From the NCBI RefSeq assembly GCF_009177065.1, contig NZ_WEZF01000008.1, forward strand, positions 203,475-267,474: 64,000 bases of DNA, given 5' to 3'. Made by a program: the position numbers and the translations under genes. The notes below the pieces were generated by a model. It did not search any database. It was given only the letters and a program-made list of their open reading frames with translations, and was not told where the DNA came from. Below, piece after piece: positions 50,764 through 60,098 of the stretch (position 1 is its first letter; the number at the start of each line of letters is the position of its first letter). The DNA is from Tautonia marina (GTDB lineage Bacteria; Planctomycetota; Planctomycetia; Isosphaerales; Isosphaeraceae).

Positions 50764-51780
50764 ATGCCTGCCCCCTCTGTCCGGATCGTGATGCTCGGCA
50801 CGAAGGATTTCGCCCTGCCGACCTTCCAGGCCCTGCTCAAGACCGGGCACGAGGTCGTCGCCCTCATCACGCAGCCCGACCGCCCCCAGGGACGCAAGCA
50901 AGAGCTGATCCCGAGCCGGATCAAGCAGGAGGCGATCCGCCAGGGCATCCGGGTCGAACAGCCCGAGGACGTCAACGCTCCCGAAGGGGTCGATCTGGTC
51001 CGGTCGATGCGGCCCGACCTGCTCGTCACGGCCGCTTACGGGCAGATCCTCTCGGCCGAGTTGCTCGGCGTGCCACCGATGGGAGGGATCAACCTTCACG
51101 GCTCGATCCTCCCCAAGTACCGCGGCGCCGCCCCCGTCGCCCGAGCCATCCAGCACGGGGAGACGGAAACCGGCGTCACCGTCATCCGCATGTCTCCCCG
51201 CGTCGATGCCGGCGGCATGATCGCCGTCGCCCGCACGCCGATCGCTCGCGACGAGACCGCCGGAGAGCTGGAGGAGCGGCTCGCCCGCCTCGGTGCCTCC
51301 TTAATTGTCGAGGCGATCGACGCCCTCGCCGCCGGCACTGCCAAGGTCATTCCCCAGGAGAACACCCAGGCCACCAAAGCCCCGAAGCTCCGCAAGGAGG
51401 ATGGGCTCATCGACTGGTCCCGCCCCGCGCAGGAGATCCACAACCTCGTCCGGGCCATGCAACCCTGGCCGACCGCCTCGACCCACTGGCACCCGTCCGA
51501 TCCCGGCAAGACGCCCGTCCGCTTGATCGTCCACCGCTCCAGCGTCGTCGAGGGGCAGGGGGTGCCCGGCCGGGTGATCGCCGCCGACGCCTCGGCATCG
51601 GGCGCGGGGCTGGTGATCGCCGCCGGCCGGGGGGCCGTCCGGCTCTGGTTCGTCCAGGCCCCCGGCAAGAAGCCGATGCCGGTCGATGCCTTCCTCCGAG
51701 GCCACGCCGTTCGACCCGGCGATCAATTCGGTCCGGAATCCTCGGAAGAATCGGTTGTCAGGAATCCAGGCATCTCGTAA
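50764..51780 (+). CDS. fmt: Methionyl-tRNA formyltransferase
   Basis: Formylates Met-tRNA(fMet) with 10-formyl-THF, for translation initiation; 338 residues, close to the usual 315. N-terminal domain: IVMLGTKDFALPTFQALL, YGQILSAELL, and the signature NLHGSILPKYRGAAPV (usual HxSLLPxxRGAAPI) with the catalytic His/Asn region, followed by GETETGVTVIRMSPRVDAG. The C-terminal tRNA-binding OB domain starts near residue 210 (WSRPAQEIHNLVRAMQPWPT). It lies 70 bp after def in one operon. The Pro-rich start MPAPSV is short; the ribosome site is weak (GGAA). Confidence 0.94.
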   Translation: MPAPSVRIVMLGTKDFALPTFQALLKTGHEVVALITQPDRPQGRKQELIPSRIKQEAIRQGIRVEQPEDVNAPEGVDLVRSMRPDLLVTAAYGQILSAELLGVPPMGGINLHGSILPKYRGAAPVARAIQHGETETGVTVIRMSPRVDAGGMIAVARTPIARDETAGELEERLARLGASLIVEAIDALAAGTAKVIPQENTQATKAPKLRKEDGLIDWSRPAQEIHNLVRAMQPWPTASTHWHPSDPGKTPVRLIVHRSSVVEGQGVPGRVIAADASASGAGLVIAAGRGAVRLWFVQAPGKKPMPVDAFLRGHAVRPGDQFGPESSEESVVRNPGIS

Positions 51781-51895
51781 AGTGAACTACCTCCCCGAAG
51801 GCTGAAGAACGGCCTTACCCATCAGGGACGATCCCGCCTCCCCCCTTCCCGCCCCTTTACCGGCCCGGACGCCTTCGAGGACCGCGGACCCACGT

Positions 51896-51924
51896 TTTCA
51901 AACCTCGTCACTGTTCGTTAGAAT
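51896..51924 (+). promoter_or_regulatory. Promoter candidate for miaB
   Basis: TTTCAA (51896-51901), 17-nt spacer, TAGAAT (51919-51924) followed by GGG. Leader of about 85 nt before the ATG at 52015. Same TAGAATGGG box as the sulfite reductase promoter. Confidence 0.45.
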
Positions 51925-52014
51925 GGGAAAACTGCCGACGTTGTAACGATCGGTGGCCCTTTGGCCCTTCGCAACTCCGCCGGGTGGTCGTGCCCGTCGG
52001 ACCGGAGCCTGACG

Positions 52015-53484
52015 ATGTCGGACCCGGCGACTCCTCGGAAATCGCTCTATATTGAGACCGTTGGCTGCCAGATGAATGTGCTGGACAGCGAACTGATCGT
52101 TGCCCAGCTCCGCCGCGACGGCTACGAGCTGACCGACGACCTGCACCAGGCCGATACGATCCTCTACAACACCTGCTCCGTCCGACAGCACGCCGAGGAC
52201 AAGATCTACAGCGCCCTGGGTCGCATCAAGCACCTCAAGCAAGGTCGGCCCGACCTCCAGATCGGTGTCATCGGCTGCATGGCCCAGAAGGACCAGAAGC
52301 AGATCCTTCAGCGCGCCCCTCACGTCGATCTCGTCGTCGGCCCCGGTCAAATCGGCCGCGTCTCCGAGCTGCTCCAGACCGCCCAGAACGAGCAGACGCC
52401 CCAGATGGCCGTCAGCCTGGCCCGCAACGCTGGCAAGACGCTCGAAGTCCTCGACACCTTCCCCACCTACGACCCCGACCGCGCTCCCGAACCCACCCCC
52501 CAGGGAGCCACCCCGCATCAGGCCTTTGTCCGCATCCAGATGGGATGCGACAAGTTCTGCACCTACTGCATTGTCCCCTCCGTCCGAGGCCCCGAGCAGG
52601 GCCGGCCGCCCGAGTTGATCGTCGAGGAAGCCCGCCGTCTCGTCGATCAAGGAGTCAAGGAAATCACCCTGCTCGGCCAGACGGTCAACAGCTACACATT
52701 TCGCCACGGCGACGGCCGGACCACCCGCCTGTCCGACCTGCTCGTCTCCCTGAGCGACCTCGACGGCCTGCTCCGCCTGAAGTTCGTCACCAACTTTCCG
52801 CTCGACATGACCGACGACCTACTGCAAGCGGTCCGAGATTTGCCGAGAGTCAGCCGCTATCTGCACGTTCCGGCGCAGAGTGGTTGTGACGAGGTCCTCA
52901 AACGCATGAAGCGGCTCTACACCGTGGCCCAGTACGACGAGATGATGGGCCGCATCCGGGAGACGATTCCCGACTGCGCCGTCTCCAGCGACTTCATCGT
53001 CGGCTTCTGCGGCGAGACCGAGGAGAGCTTCCAGAAGTCGATCGACCTGGTCGAGCGCTCCCGGTTCAAGAACAGCTTTATCTTCAAGTACAGCCCCCGG
53101 GCCGGCACGAAGGCCGACGATCGCTTCGCCGACGACGTGCCCGAGGAGGTCAAGAAGCGCCGGAACCTCGAACTGCTCGCCCTGCAGAACGCCATCAGCC
53201 TCGAAGACAACCGCCCCCTGATCGGCCGCACGGTTGAGGTCCTGGTCGAAGGACCGAGCAAGGCGGCCGGCAAGCGCGGCGCGCTCGACCCGAGCGGCGT
53301 CGGCGTCACACAGATGACCGGCCGGACCTCTTGCGATCGCATCGTCGTCTTCACCGGCAACTTGCGGCAGGCAGGCCATCTGCTGCCGGTCGTGGTCGAG
53401 GAGGTCAGCGCGGTCACGCTCCTGGGTCGGGTCGTGACCTCGGAATTTGACTCGGTCCCGGTCACGGAGGCCGCCCTGCCATGA
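52015..53484 (+). CDS. miaB: tRNA-2-methylthio-N6-dimethylallyladenosine synthase
   Basis: Radical-SAM methylthiotransferase that converts i6A37 of tRNA to ms2i6A37; 489 residues. The N-terminal UPF0004 domain binds the second cluster with Cys in YIETVGCQMNVLDSE, YNTCSVRQHAEDK and IGCMAQKDQ. The radical-SAM motif is MGCDKFCTYCIVPSVRGPEQ (CxxxCxxC, about residues 178-185). The TRAM domain closes the protein (about 400-465, RTVEVLVEGPS and VFTGN). The ATG at 52015 has CGGAG upstream. MiaB needs a prenylated A37 substrate from MiaA, which is not in the window. Its stop overlaps the next gene in ATGA. Confidence 0.95.
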   Translation: MSDPATPRKSLYIETVGCQMNVLDSELIVAQLRRDGYELTDDLHQADTILYNTCSVRQHAEDKIYSALGRIKHLKQGRPDLQIGVIGCMAQKDQKQILQRAPHVDLVVGPGQIGRVSELLQTAQNEQTPQMAVSLARNAGKTLEVLDTFPTYDPDRAPEPTPQGATPHQAFVRIQMGCDKFCTYCIVPSVRGPEQGRPPELIVEEARRLVDQGVKEITLLGQTVNSYTFRHGDGRTTRLSDLLVSLSDLDGLLRLKFVTNFPLDMTDDLLQAVRDLPRVSRYLHVPAQSGCDEVLKRMKRLYTVAQYDEMMGRIRETIPDCAVSSDFIVGFCGETEESFQKSIDLVERSRFKNSFIFKYSPRAGTKADDRFADDVPEEVKKRRNLELLALQNAISLEDNRPLIGRTVEVLVEGPSKAAGKRGALDPSGVGVTQMTGRTSCDRIVVFTGNLRQAGHLLPVVVEEVSAVTLLGRVVTSEFDSVPVTEAALP

Positions 53485-54236
53485 GTCCGATCACCGCAAC
53501 GACAGACCGTCTGGAAGAGGCGGTCGGAAGCTGGGCGCGGACCTCAGGGGTGCCGTCTTCCTGGCTTCCGACTCCGCAAGCCCTGGCCGCGATTCGCGGC
53601 GGAACCTCCGCCCTGCGCCCTCCGGTCTCCCTGGCCAGGCTCGACGACTGGGAAGACCGCCACGGGTTCGCCCTGCCTCGCGGCCTCCGCGCCTGGCTCC
53701 GGCTCTCCGACGGCTTCTATCCCGAATCCGGCCCAGCGATTCACCCGATCGGTGCCATCGGGCCGATGGTCCCCTTCGCCCGCGTTCCCGGCCTGATCGT
53801 CCAGCCCGAGAGCTGGTTCGAGCTGGGCAACCCGAACGAGGCCGAGACCATCTGCATCGACCTGGCCTATCGCTGGCTCCCCTGTGGCGACGCCCCCATC
53901 TTCGCCTCTGGAGACGACCTGACCGGCCTGCCCCCCCGGATCATCGCCCCGAGCTTTGAAGCCTGGTTCGCCCGCTTGCTCCGCGAAGGGGGCCGCGCCT
54001 ACTGGCTCGACCCCGGATTCGTCGGCCTGGGCGACCCCTGGGCCGAACATCGCCGCAGATGCCCCGCCCCCCCGCTCCCCGATCGGCTCCGACGCCTCTT
54101 GCCCCGCGTAAGCCTGCCAGTCGATTCCGGGCTCGACGACTTCGCCCTCGCTACCACCCTCGGCATCTCCCGCTTCGACGCCGAAGCCTTGCTCCGCCAC
54201 CTCCAGCACGGCTCGCTCGACGACGCGGCGCTCTGA
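53481..54236 (+). CDS. SMI1/KNR4-like protein coupled to miaB
   Basis: 251 residues. The central domain matches the SMI1/KNR4 (SUKH) fold: LARLDDWEDRHGFALPRGLR and AWLRLSDGFYPESGPAIHPI, then PIGAIGPMVPFA and SFEAWFARLLREGG. SUKH proteins often act as immunity proteins for contact-dependent or polymorphic toxins, but many are stand-alone and unknown. No toxin gene is visible here. The start overlaps the miaB stop by 4 nt, so the two are translated together. The last 60 residues (from PPLPDRLRRLLPRVS) are leucine- and arginine-rich. A signal peptide is absent. Confidence 0.72.
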   Translation: MSPITATTDRLEEAVGSWARTSGVPSSWLPTPQALAAIRGGTSALRPPVSLARLDDWEDRHGFALPRGLRAWLRLSDGFYPESGPAIHPIGAIGPMVPFARVPGLIVQPESWFELGNPNEAETICIDLAYRWLPCGDAPIFASGDDLTGLPPRIIAPSFEAWFARLLREGGRAYWLDPGFVGLGDPWAEHRRRCPAPPLPDRLRRLLPRVSLPVDSGLDDFALATTLGISRFDAEALLRHLQHGSLDDAAL

Positions 54237-54274
54237 GCAAGCGTCCGCTGGGCACAGCACGCCCCGATCCAACC

Positions 54275-55786
54275 TCACAACGCCGACCGCCCGTCCGACT
54301 CCGAATCCGTCTGAACCCGCCGATAGAGTTCCGCGTACAGTCCGAACGGGTCGGACGGATCACCGTAAGTCCTGACCCGTTCCAGGCCCTCGATTTCCGG
54401 CCGAATCTGCTCCAGCCCGACCGGCCCGAACACGGCGTACTCAAACGGTTCGAGCCGCACGTTGAAGTAGAACGGATCGACGATCGCCTCGACCACGGGA
54501 CGATCCCGCAGGAAGAACTCCAGCACATACGACCCATCGACGGCCACGAGGGCCTCAGGAGGGAGGTCGGCAACGATCCGGTCCACAAACGGGCCGACCC
54601 GGTAATCGGGGTCGGTCCAGTGCTGGAGATGAGCCCCCAGCACGCGCAGCCCCGACCCCGGAACCATCGCCAGCCCCAGCACCACCGCCACGATCGCCGT
54701 CGCCCACCGAGTTCCGACCCAGGCCCCGAGCCTCGACGCCGCCCGGTCGAGCATCAGGCCGACCGGCACACTGAGCAGGGCGGCCGGATACCCGTAGTAG
54801 TTCCGAATATGGTGACGCCCCATGACCAGCACCAGCAGCACCACCGCCGCCACCGCATGAAACAGCACCCGACGCCATCGCTCCCGATCCACCCCCCCGC
54901 CGACCTCGGCCACCAGCCAGAGCGTCGCCAGGCCGTACAGCCCGCCCTGGATCGGGCCGATGTGCGTCGAGGCATTCCAGGCTTGAAACGCGACCACGCT
55001 CGGCAGCCCCAGAATCGTCTCTCCCAGCCCCGGCCCCGCGCGATTCAGGACATTGCCGCCGAACTGAATCCAGAACAGGTCTGGTCGCATCGCGATCATC
55101 GGCAGCCAGAGCCCGAAAGCCGCCAGGGCCACGGCCGAATAGACCGACGCCTCGCCAATCCTCCGTCGCCAGGGCTGTCGACCCACGAGCAAGGCCAGCC
55201 CGACCTGCGCCGTCGGTACCAGGCCGAGCGGGTGGCAAAGCATGCTCAGGCCCGCCATCACACCGCCGAGCGCCACGTCTCGCCAGCGTCGGTCGTCTCG
55301 GGCGACCCACCAGACGGCCGCCAGCCCGAAGGCAATGGCCGCCATGTCGGGCCGGGCCGTCGTGGCGGGAAAGAGGAAAGCCCGCGAGAACAGATAACTC
55401 GCCGCCGCCAGCAAGGCCGCGCGCCGCGATCCCGACCAGCGGCGGGTCAGATCACAGACGATCACCACTGCCACCAGACCCGCGATCATCGACGCCAGGC
55501 GGGCCTGTGCGAGGCCGTCCCCCAGGATCAGGTGGACAGCCGCTTCAAGGTAGAACCCGAGCGGGGGCAGCGTGTAGAGGATCTCGTCGGCATGGTAGTA
55601 GATCGTCTCCGGGTCCCTCGACGGGATGTAGGGAATCTGGGGAAGGCCGCTCCGCAGGATCCTCATGCCCGGAACGCCGTAGAAGCTCTCATCCTGGCCG
55701 GCTCGGGTGCGGCTGAACAGCGGGACCTGCCAGACCAGAACAACGGCCATCATCAGGGCCAACCAGGCGCGATCGGCGCGGGTCAT
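54275..55786 (-). CDS. GT39-like membrane glycosyltransferase (ArnT/PMT family)
   Basis: A 503-residue polytopic protein with about ten helices. Early residues AGQDESFYGVPGMRILRSG carry the acidic pair after TM1 that is the catalytic site in ArnT/PMT enzymes. FPATTARPDMAAIAFGLAAV (about residue 135-154) matches the periplasmic RPD-type region. It would transfer a sugar from a polyprenyl-phosphate donor to a lipid or protein on the outer face. The soluble C-terminus (about 385-503) is the periplasmic domain. A GT2-type polyprenyl-phosphate glycosyl synthase is nearby at 57062-58120, a plausible donor supplier. ATG at 55786 with GAGG upstream. Confidence 0.83.
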   Translation of the reverse strand: MTRADRAWLALMMAVVLVWQVPLFSRTRAGQDESFYGVPGMRILRSGLPQIPYIPSRDPETIYYHADEILYTLPPLGFYLEAAVHLILGDGLAQARLASMIAGLVAVVIVCDLTRRWSGSRRAALLAAASYLFSRAFLFPATTARPDMAAIAFGLAAVWWVARDDRRWRDVALGGVMAGLSMLCHPLGLVPTAQVGLALLVGRQPWRRRIGEASVYSAVALAAFGLWLPMIAMRPDLFWIQFGGNVLNRAGPGLGETILGLPSVVAFQAWNASTHIGPIQGGLYGLATLWLVAEVGGGVDRERWRRVLFHAVAAVVLLVLVMGRHHIRNYYGYPAALLSVPVGLMLDRAASRLGAWVGTRWATAIVAVVLGLAMVPGSGLRVLGAHLQHWTDPDYRVGPFVDRIVADLPPEALVAVDGSYVLEFFLRDRPVVEAIVDPFYFNVRLEPFEYAVFGPVGLEQIRPEIEGLERVRTYGDPSDPFGLYAELYRRVQTDSESDGRSAL

Positions 55787-55927
55787 GGGCTATTTGCCTC
55801 GGAACTCTTGCGGGAAAAGCCATCCACACGGAAGGGATCTTGGCCCCGGCCCACCAAATCACTCATCGTCGCCGTCGAACCTGGGCCGAGGCGACCGACG
55901 CACGGCGGCGGGTCTGGCCAGGTCTGG

Positions 55928-55956
55928 TTGACACACTTGCCAGGCTTCACTACGTT
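55928..55956 (+). promoter_or_regulatory. Promoter candidate for the UPF0104 gene
   Basis: Perfect TTGACA (55928-55933), 17-nt spacer, TACGTT (55951-55956), about 57 nt before the ATG at 56014. Confidence 0.45.
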
Positions 55957-56013
55957 TGCTCAAGCGTCGTTCGACGCCCAGTCGTCCCGTTCTTACCGCC
56001 GACGAGAAGCCGT

Positions 56014-57099
56014 ATGACGCCTCCCAAGCGCACCGTCCGTCTGATCATCGGCTATGTCATCCGCCTCGCGGTCGGCTTGGGCCTGCTTGGCCTGGCCCTG
56101 TGGACCAACCGCGACCAGATTGCCGAGGTCCTGGACCGCAAGATCAACTACGGCCTGTTCGCCGTCGGCTTCGTGCTCTACTTTACCGGGGCCGTGCTGG
56201 CATTCCTGCGCTGGTATGTGCTCGTTCGAGCGCTCGGCCTGCCGTTCCGGGTGCGCGACGCCCTTCGGCTCGGGTTTATCGGTCTTCTGTTCAACATGGT
56301 CATTCCGGGGGCGGTCGGGGGCGATTTCGTCAAGGCGGCCTACCTGATGCGCGAACAGTCGCGCAAGACGCAGGCGGCGGCCTCGGTGGCGATCGACCGA
56401 ATGATTGGCCTGCTCGGGATGTTCTTGCTGGCGATGATCGTGGGGGCCTTCGCCTGGAACGGGGTCGAGGCCCCCGTGCGTCGCTTGATCGGGGCCGCGG
56501 TCTTCATGTCGGTCGCGGTCATCGGTGTCATGGCGGTGGCGTTTGCTCCACCTTTGTATCGCCCGTTGGCCGAGCGGTTCGCCCACCGCCGGAAGTTCGC
56601 GGCGGCCCTGCACGAACTGGCCGTGATGGGCTCGGCCTACCGACGCCGAATGGACGTGGTGGCCGGCACGGTGGTGATGTCGTCCTTGACCCACGTTTTG
56701 AACATTTTTGCATTTATCTTCATCGGCAAGGCCATTTTTCCCGACGTGCCGGGGCTGGCGCAGCACTTCCTGATCGTCCCATTGGTTTTGTTCAGCACGG
56801 CCATTCCGTTGCCGTTCGGCGCGCTGGGCGTCTCGGAACAGATCAGCGGCGTCTTGTTCAAGCTGGCCGACTACGACGGCGGGGCGGTCACGATGATGGC
56901 CTTCCGGGTCGCGCAGTTCCTCGGGGCGCTGATTGCCCTGTTCGTCTACCTGGCCAATGCGGGGCAGGTCCGGGAACTGACCCAGGCTCAGGCGATCGAC
57001 GAGAACGATCCGGCAGACGGGGGAGGCGCCGGCTCCTCCCTCCCTCCCGGTTCGGGGCCGGTTACGCGGGTTTCGCAGGCGACCCCGGCCGATCGCTGA
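56014..57099 (+). CDS. UPF0104 / lysylphosphatidylglycerol-synthase-type membrane protein
   Basis: A 361-residue integral membrane protein with about eight helices of the LPG synthase TM region (flippase-like) family: RLIIGYVIRLAVGLGLLGLA, YGLFAVGFVLYFTGAVLAFL, then RVRDALRLGFIGLLFNMVIP with GAVGGDFVKAAYLM, the family's conserved GGDxxK-type motif (about 93-100). ATASVAIDRMIGLLG-like QAAASVAIDRMIGLLGMFLL and FGALGVSEQISGVLF follow. It lacks the aminoacyl-transferase domain. It is likely a lipid or lipid-linked-sugar translocase working with the glycosyltransferases around it. ATG at 56014 (GAGAAG upstream). Its last 38 nt overlap the end of the GT2 gene on the other strand. Confidence 0.85.
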   Translation: MTPPKRTVRLIIGYVIRLAVGLGLLGLALWTNRDQIAEVLDRKINYGLFAVGFVLYFTGAVLAFLRWYVLVRALGLPFRVRDALRLGFIGLLFNMVIPGAVGGDFVKAAYLMREQSRKTQAAASVAIDRMIGLLGMFLLAMIVGAFAWNGVEAPVRRLIGAAVFMSVAVIGVMAVAFAPPLYRPLAERFAHRRKFAAALHELAVMGSAYRRRMDVVAGTVVMSSLTHVLNIFAFIFIGKAIFPDVPGLAQHFLIVPLVLFSTAIPLPFGALGVSEQISGVLFKLADYDGGAVTMMAFRVAQFLGALIALFVYLANAGQVRELTQAQAIDENDPADGGGAGSSLPPGSGPVTRVSQATPADR

Positions 57100-58120
57100 C
57101 CTCGGCTTCCTGAAGCACCTCGCCAAGGAGATACGTCGGCTTCCCCTGCGACTCGTAATAGGTCCGCATCACCATCTCGGCCACCACTCCTGTCACAATC
57201 AGCTGCACTCCGGCCAGAAAGAAGGTGATGGCGACCTGGGGCAGGGGGGTCTCAACGAAATCCTTCTTCGGGAACCCCATCGCCGGATAGCCATACTTGT
57301 AGAACAGCATGAGCCCGAACGCCGCAACGCTCAGCGCCAGGGCATACAAGCCGACCCGGCCGAAGAAGTGGATCGGCCGCTGGGCGTAGCGTTGATAAAA
57401 GCGAATAAGAATCAGATCGAGGACGACGTTAAACGTCCGTCCCAGGCCGTATTTGGTCCGACCGGCCTGTCGAGGGCGATGGTTGACGACCAGCTCGGCC
57501 ACCTTCGCCCCTTGCCACGAGGCGAAAACGGGGATGAACCGGTGCATCTCTCCGTAAAGCCGAACCCCCCGCAGGACCCTCCGCCGATACGCCTTGAGCG
57601 TGCAGCCGAAGTCGTGCAAGGCCACCCGAGAGAGCCGGGCGACCAGGCGGTTGGCGATCTGAGACGGCACCCGTCGCGTCAGCCACTTGTCCTTGCGATC
57701 CCGACGCCAGCCGGAGACGACGTCGAACCCCTCGTCGAGCTTCTTCAGCAGCCTCGGGATGTCGTTCGGGTCGTTCTGGCCATCGCCGTCCATTGGCACG
57801 AGGACCTCGCCGCGGGCCAGGTCCATCGCGGCCGAGAGGGCGGCCGTCTGCCCGCAATTGGTCCGCAGGAAGGCGACCCGGACGTGCTCCGGGTCCCCTT
57901 CCTGAATTGCTCGAAGCTGGGCGGCGGTGCCGTCGGTCGAGCCGTCATCGACGAAGATGACCTCGAAGCGCAACGGAAGCGGCCCGAGCGCCTGGGAAAT
58001 CTCGGCATGGAGCGGCCCGACGTTCTCGGCCTCGTCCTTCACGGGAATCAGGATCGACAGGTCGATCGGCGGGCCGTTCGGCTCAGCCGCCGAGGTACTG
58101 AATGAGGTGGCGGCGGGCAA
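57062..58120 (-). CDS. GT2 polyprenyl-phosphate glycosyltransferase (DPM1/ArnC-like)
   Basis: A 352-residue enzyme. The GT2 domain shows [37 protein letters not shown] (nucleotide-sugar DDG, about residue 55), [19 protein letters not shown] and [20 protein letters not shown] (DGD metal site, about 111). [20 protein letters not shown] continues the DPM-like fold. Two helices near the C-terminus ([18 protein letters not shown] and [20 protein letters not shown]) anchor it. It likely makes polyprenyl-phosphate-sugar for the GT39-like enzyme. The start is a TTG at 58120 with AAGGAG 10 nt upstream, overlapping the preceding isomerase gene by 38 nt; no ATG or GTG lies before the catalytic domain. 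Confidence 0.88.
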   Translation of the reverse strand: MPAATSFSTSAAEPNGPPIDLSILIPVKDEAENVGPLHAEISQALGPLPLRFEVIFVDDGSTDGTAAQLRAIQEGDPEHVRVAFLRTNCGQTAALSAAMDLARGEVLVPMDGDGQNDPNDIPRLLKKLDEGFDVVSGWRRDRKDKWLTRRVPSQIANRLVARLSRVALHDFGCTLKAYRRRVLRGVRLYGEMHRFIPVFASWQGAKVAELVVNHRPRQAGRTKYGLGRTFNVVLDLILIRFYQRYAQRPIHFFGRVGLYALALSVAAFGLMLFYKYGYPAMGFPKKDFVETPLPQVAITFFLAGVQLIVTGVVAEMVMRTYYESQGKPTYLLGEVLQEAEVSDRPGSPAKPA

Positions 58121-59000
58121 TGATCAACGACTCCTTACGTTTTTCGAGCGAGCCTTCGAAGGCGCGATCCTCGACCTCGATGGCAACCGGCCCCGTGTAG
58201 CCGACGTCGGAGAGGGCCCCGAAATATCGGCCCCAGTTCACGTCTCCCAGGCCGGGAATCTTGGGGGTGTGCCAGAGGTTCGGGTAGCCCATGATGCCGT
58301 GCTCATCGAGCTTCTCGCGGTCGATCCGGGCATCCTTGGCGTGGACGTGGTGCAAGCGGTCCCTGAACTCGTAGATCGGCGCGATGTAGTCGACCATCTG
58401 CCAGATGAAGTGCGACGGGTCGTAGTTCAGGCCGAAGTTCGGGCAGGGGATGTCTTCGAACATCCGTCGCCAGATGGCGGGTGTGGTGGCCAGGTTCTTG
58501 CCCCCTGGCCACTCGTCTCGGGTGAAGATCATCGGGCAGTTCTCGATGCCGACCTTCACCCCGTTCTCCTCGGCCAGGGCGATCAAGGGCCGCCAGACTT
58601 CGAGGAACCGGGGCCAGTTCTCATCGACCGACAATCCGGGATCGCGACCCACGAAGGTCGTGACCACGTTGACCCCCAGCGCGGCCGACGCCTCGATCAC
58701 CCGCCGAAGGTGAGCAATCTCGCGCTCGGCCTGCTCGCGGTCGGGTTGCAAAACGTTCGGATAATATCCGAGCGACGAGAGCGAAACCCCCTTCGAGGAA
58801 CACAGAACGTGGATGCGCTGGATGTCGTCGGCATCGAGGCTTTCCACGTCAATGTGCGTGACCCCCGCATAGCGGCGCTCGGCCTTGCCGGGAGGCCAGC
58901 AGCAGGCTTCGATGCACGAGAATCCCTGTTCGTGAGCGAGGTCAAGCACCTGTTCGAGCGACAGGTCGGGCACGATGGCCGTATTGAAGCCGAGCTTCAT
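58083..59000 (-). CDS. Sugar-phosphate isomerase/epimerase-type TIM barrel
   Basis: A 305-residue cytoplasmic xylose-isomerase-like (AP endonuclease 2 superfamily) protein. Likely metal ligands: Glu in [17 protein letters not shown] (about 150), Asp/His in [13 protein letters not shown] (about 190), His in [14 protein letters not shown] (about 218) and Glu in [15 protein letters not shown] (about 275). The N-terminus [20 protein letters not shown] and [11 protein letters not shown] are typical of the family, which isomerises or epimerises ketoses and cyclitols. The substrate cannot be read. The C-terminal 38 nt overlap the start of the GT2 gene, so the two are co-transcribed. It diverges from the ABC genes at 59166. 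Confidence 0.87.
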   Translation of the reverse strand: MKLGFNTAIVPDLSLEQVLDLAHEQGFSCIEACCWPPGKAERRYAGVTHIDVESLDADDIQRIHVLCSSKGVSLSSLGYYPNVLQPDREQAEREIAHLRRVIEASAALGVNVVTTFVGRDPGLSVDENWPRFLEVWRPLIALAEENGVKVGIENCPMIFTRDEWPGGKNLATTPAIWRRMFEDIPCPNFGLNYDPSHFIWQMVDYIAPIYEFRDRLHHVHAKDARIDREKLDEHGIMGYPNLWHTPKIPGLGDVNWGRYFGALSDVGYTGPVAIEVEDRAFEGSLEKRKESLIIARRHLIQYLGG

Positions 59001-59092
59001 CGCAAAGGGCTCCGAAGAATCGACGGCGAAGGCCCTGGCATCCCGCCGTCCTCAAGTCGCAGCAATCTGAGTACAGGATGTCCGTCATCCTA

Positions 59093-59121
59093 TGGACAGT
59101 CTTCTCCGGTGGCCATACCGT
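59093..59121 (+). promoter_or_regulatory. Promoter candidate for the 59166 ABC operon
   Basis: TGGACA (59093-59098), 17-nt spacer, TACCGT (59116-59121). A small inverted repeat (AGGATG at 59075-59080, CATCCT at 59086-59091) sits just upstream and could be an operator. Confidence 0.4.
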
Positions 59122-59165
59122 AGCGTCGGCGATCGGGGTGAGGAAGCGATTCGGAGTGATCGGGG

Positions 59166-60098
59166 ATGATTCACGTCAAGGACCTTCGGGTCGATTATGA
59201 CACGGTTTGTGCGGTGCACGACCTGTCGCTGGAGGTCGGGCCGGGAGAGGTCTGCGGCCTGATCGGCCCCAACGGCGCGGGCAAGACCACGACCATGCGG
59301 GCGATTCTCGGCCTGATCGAACCGACCTACGGCGAGATCAACCTGGCCGGGGTCGACATGCGCGAACGTCCGAGAGACGCCTGCCGGGTGGTCGCCTTCA
59401 TGCCCGACTTCCCCCCCATGTACGACGACCTGAAGGTCTGGGAATTCCTCGATCTGTTCGCCTCCAGCTACGGCATCCCCAGGCACGACCGGCACGCCAT
59501 GATCGACCGATCGCTCGATCTGGTCAGTCTGCCCGAGAAGAAGAACGAGATGGTCGCCACCCTCTCCCGAGGCATGCGGCAGCGGGTGATGCTGGCGAAG
59601 ACCCTGATCTCCGACCCGAAGGTCCTGCTGCTCGACGAGCCGGCCAGCGGGGTTGATCCTCGCGGGCGGATCGACCTGAAGAACGTGTTGAAGCGGCTGT
59701 CGGGCGAGGGGAAGACGGTCCTGATTTCCTCGCACATTTTGGCCGAAATGACCGAGTTCTGCACATCGGTCGCCATCATGGAACGTGGCCGAATGGTCGT
59801 CAGCGGCACGGTCGACGCGGTGCGGAACCGGGTTCTGGGCAGCGGTCTCCTGGTGATTGAGGTGGTCGGAGACCATTCGGACAAGATCCGGCGGATCGTC
59901 GATGCCGACCCGGCCGCTTCGGGAGTCGAGCAAACCGGAGCGTCGAGCTTCGAGGTGCCGTATCAAGGCGACGCCGAGCAGGCGGCCGGATTGCTGACCA
60001 ACCTGGTCGGGGCGGGGGTGCGGGTTGCGTCGTTCAGCCGTCGCAAGGAAGGCTTGGAAGAACTGTTCCTGAAGGTCGGCGCCAAGGAGCTTTCGTGA
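59166..60098 (+). CDS. ABC transporter ATP-binding protein (second system)
   Basis: A 310-residue cytoplasmic ATPase with intact Walker A (CGLIGPNGAGKTTTMRAIL), signature (ATLSRGMRQRVMLAKTL), Walker B (VLLLDEPASGVDPRGRIDL) and H-loop (VLISSHILAEMTEFC). A C-terminal extension of about 90 residues (from GTVDAVRNRVLG) is of the ABC-2 exporter type. Its last codon overlaps the permease start, so translation is coupled. The substrate is unknown; drug, lipid or polymer export are all possible. It diverges from the TIM-barrel gene. Confidence 0.9.
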   Translation: MIHVKDLRVDYDTVCAVHDLSLEVGPGEVCGLIGPNGAGKTTTMRAILGLIEPTYGEINLAGVDMRERPRDACRVVAFMPDFPPMYDDLKVWEFLDLFASSYGIPRHDRHAMIDRSLDLVSLPEKKNEMVATLSRGMRQRVMLAKTLISDPKVLLLDEPASGVDPRGRIDLKNVLKRLSGEGKTVLISSHILAEMTEFCTSVAIMERGRMVVSGTVDAVRNRVLGSGLLVIEVVGDHSDKIRRIVDADPAASGVEQTGASSFEVPYQGDAEQAAGLLTNLVGAGVRVASFSRRKEGLEELFLKVGAKELS

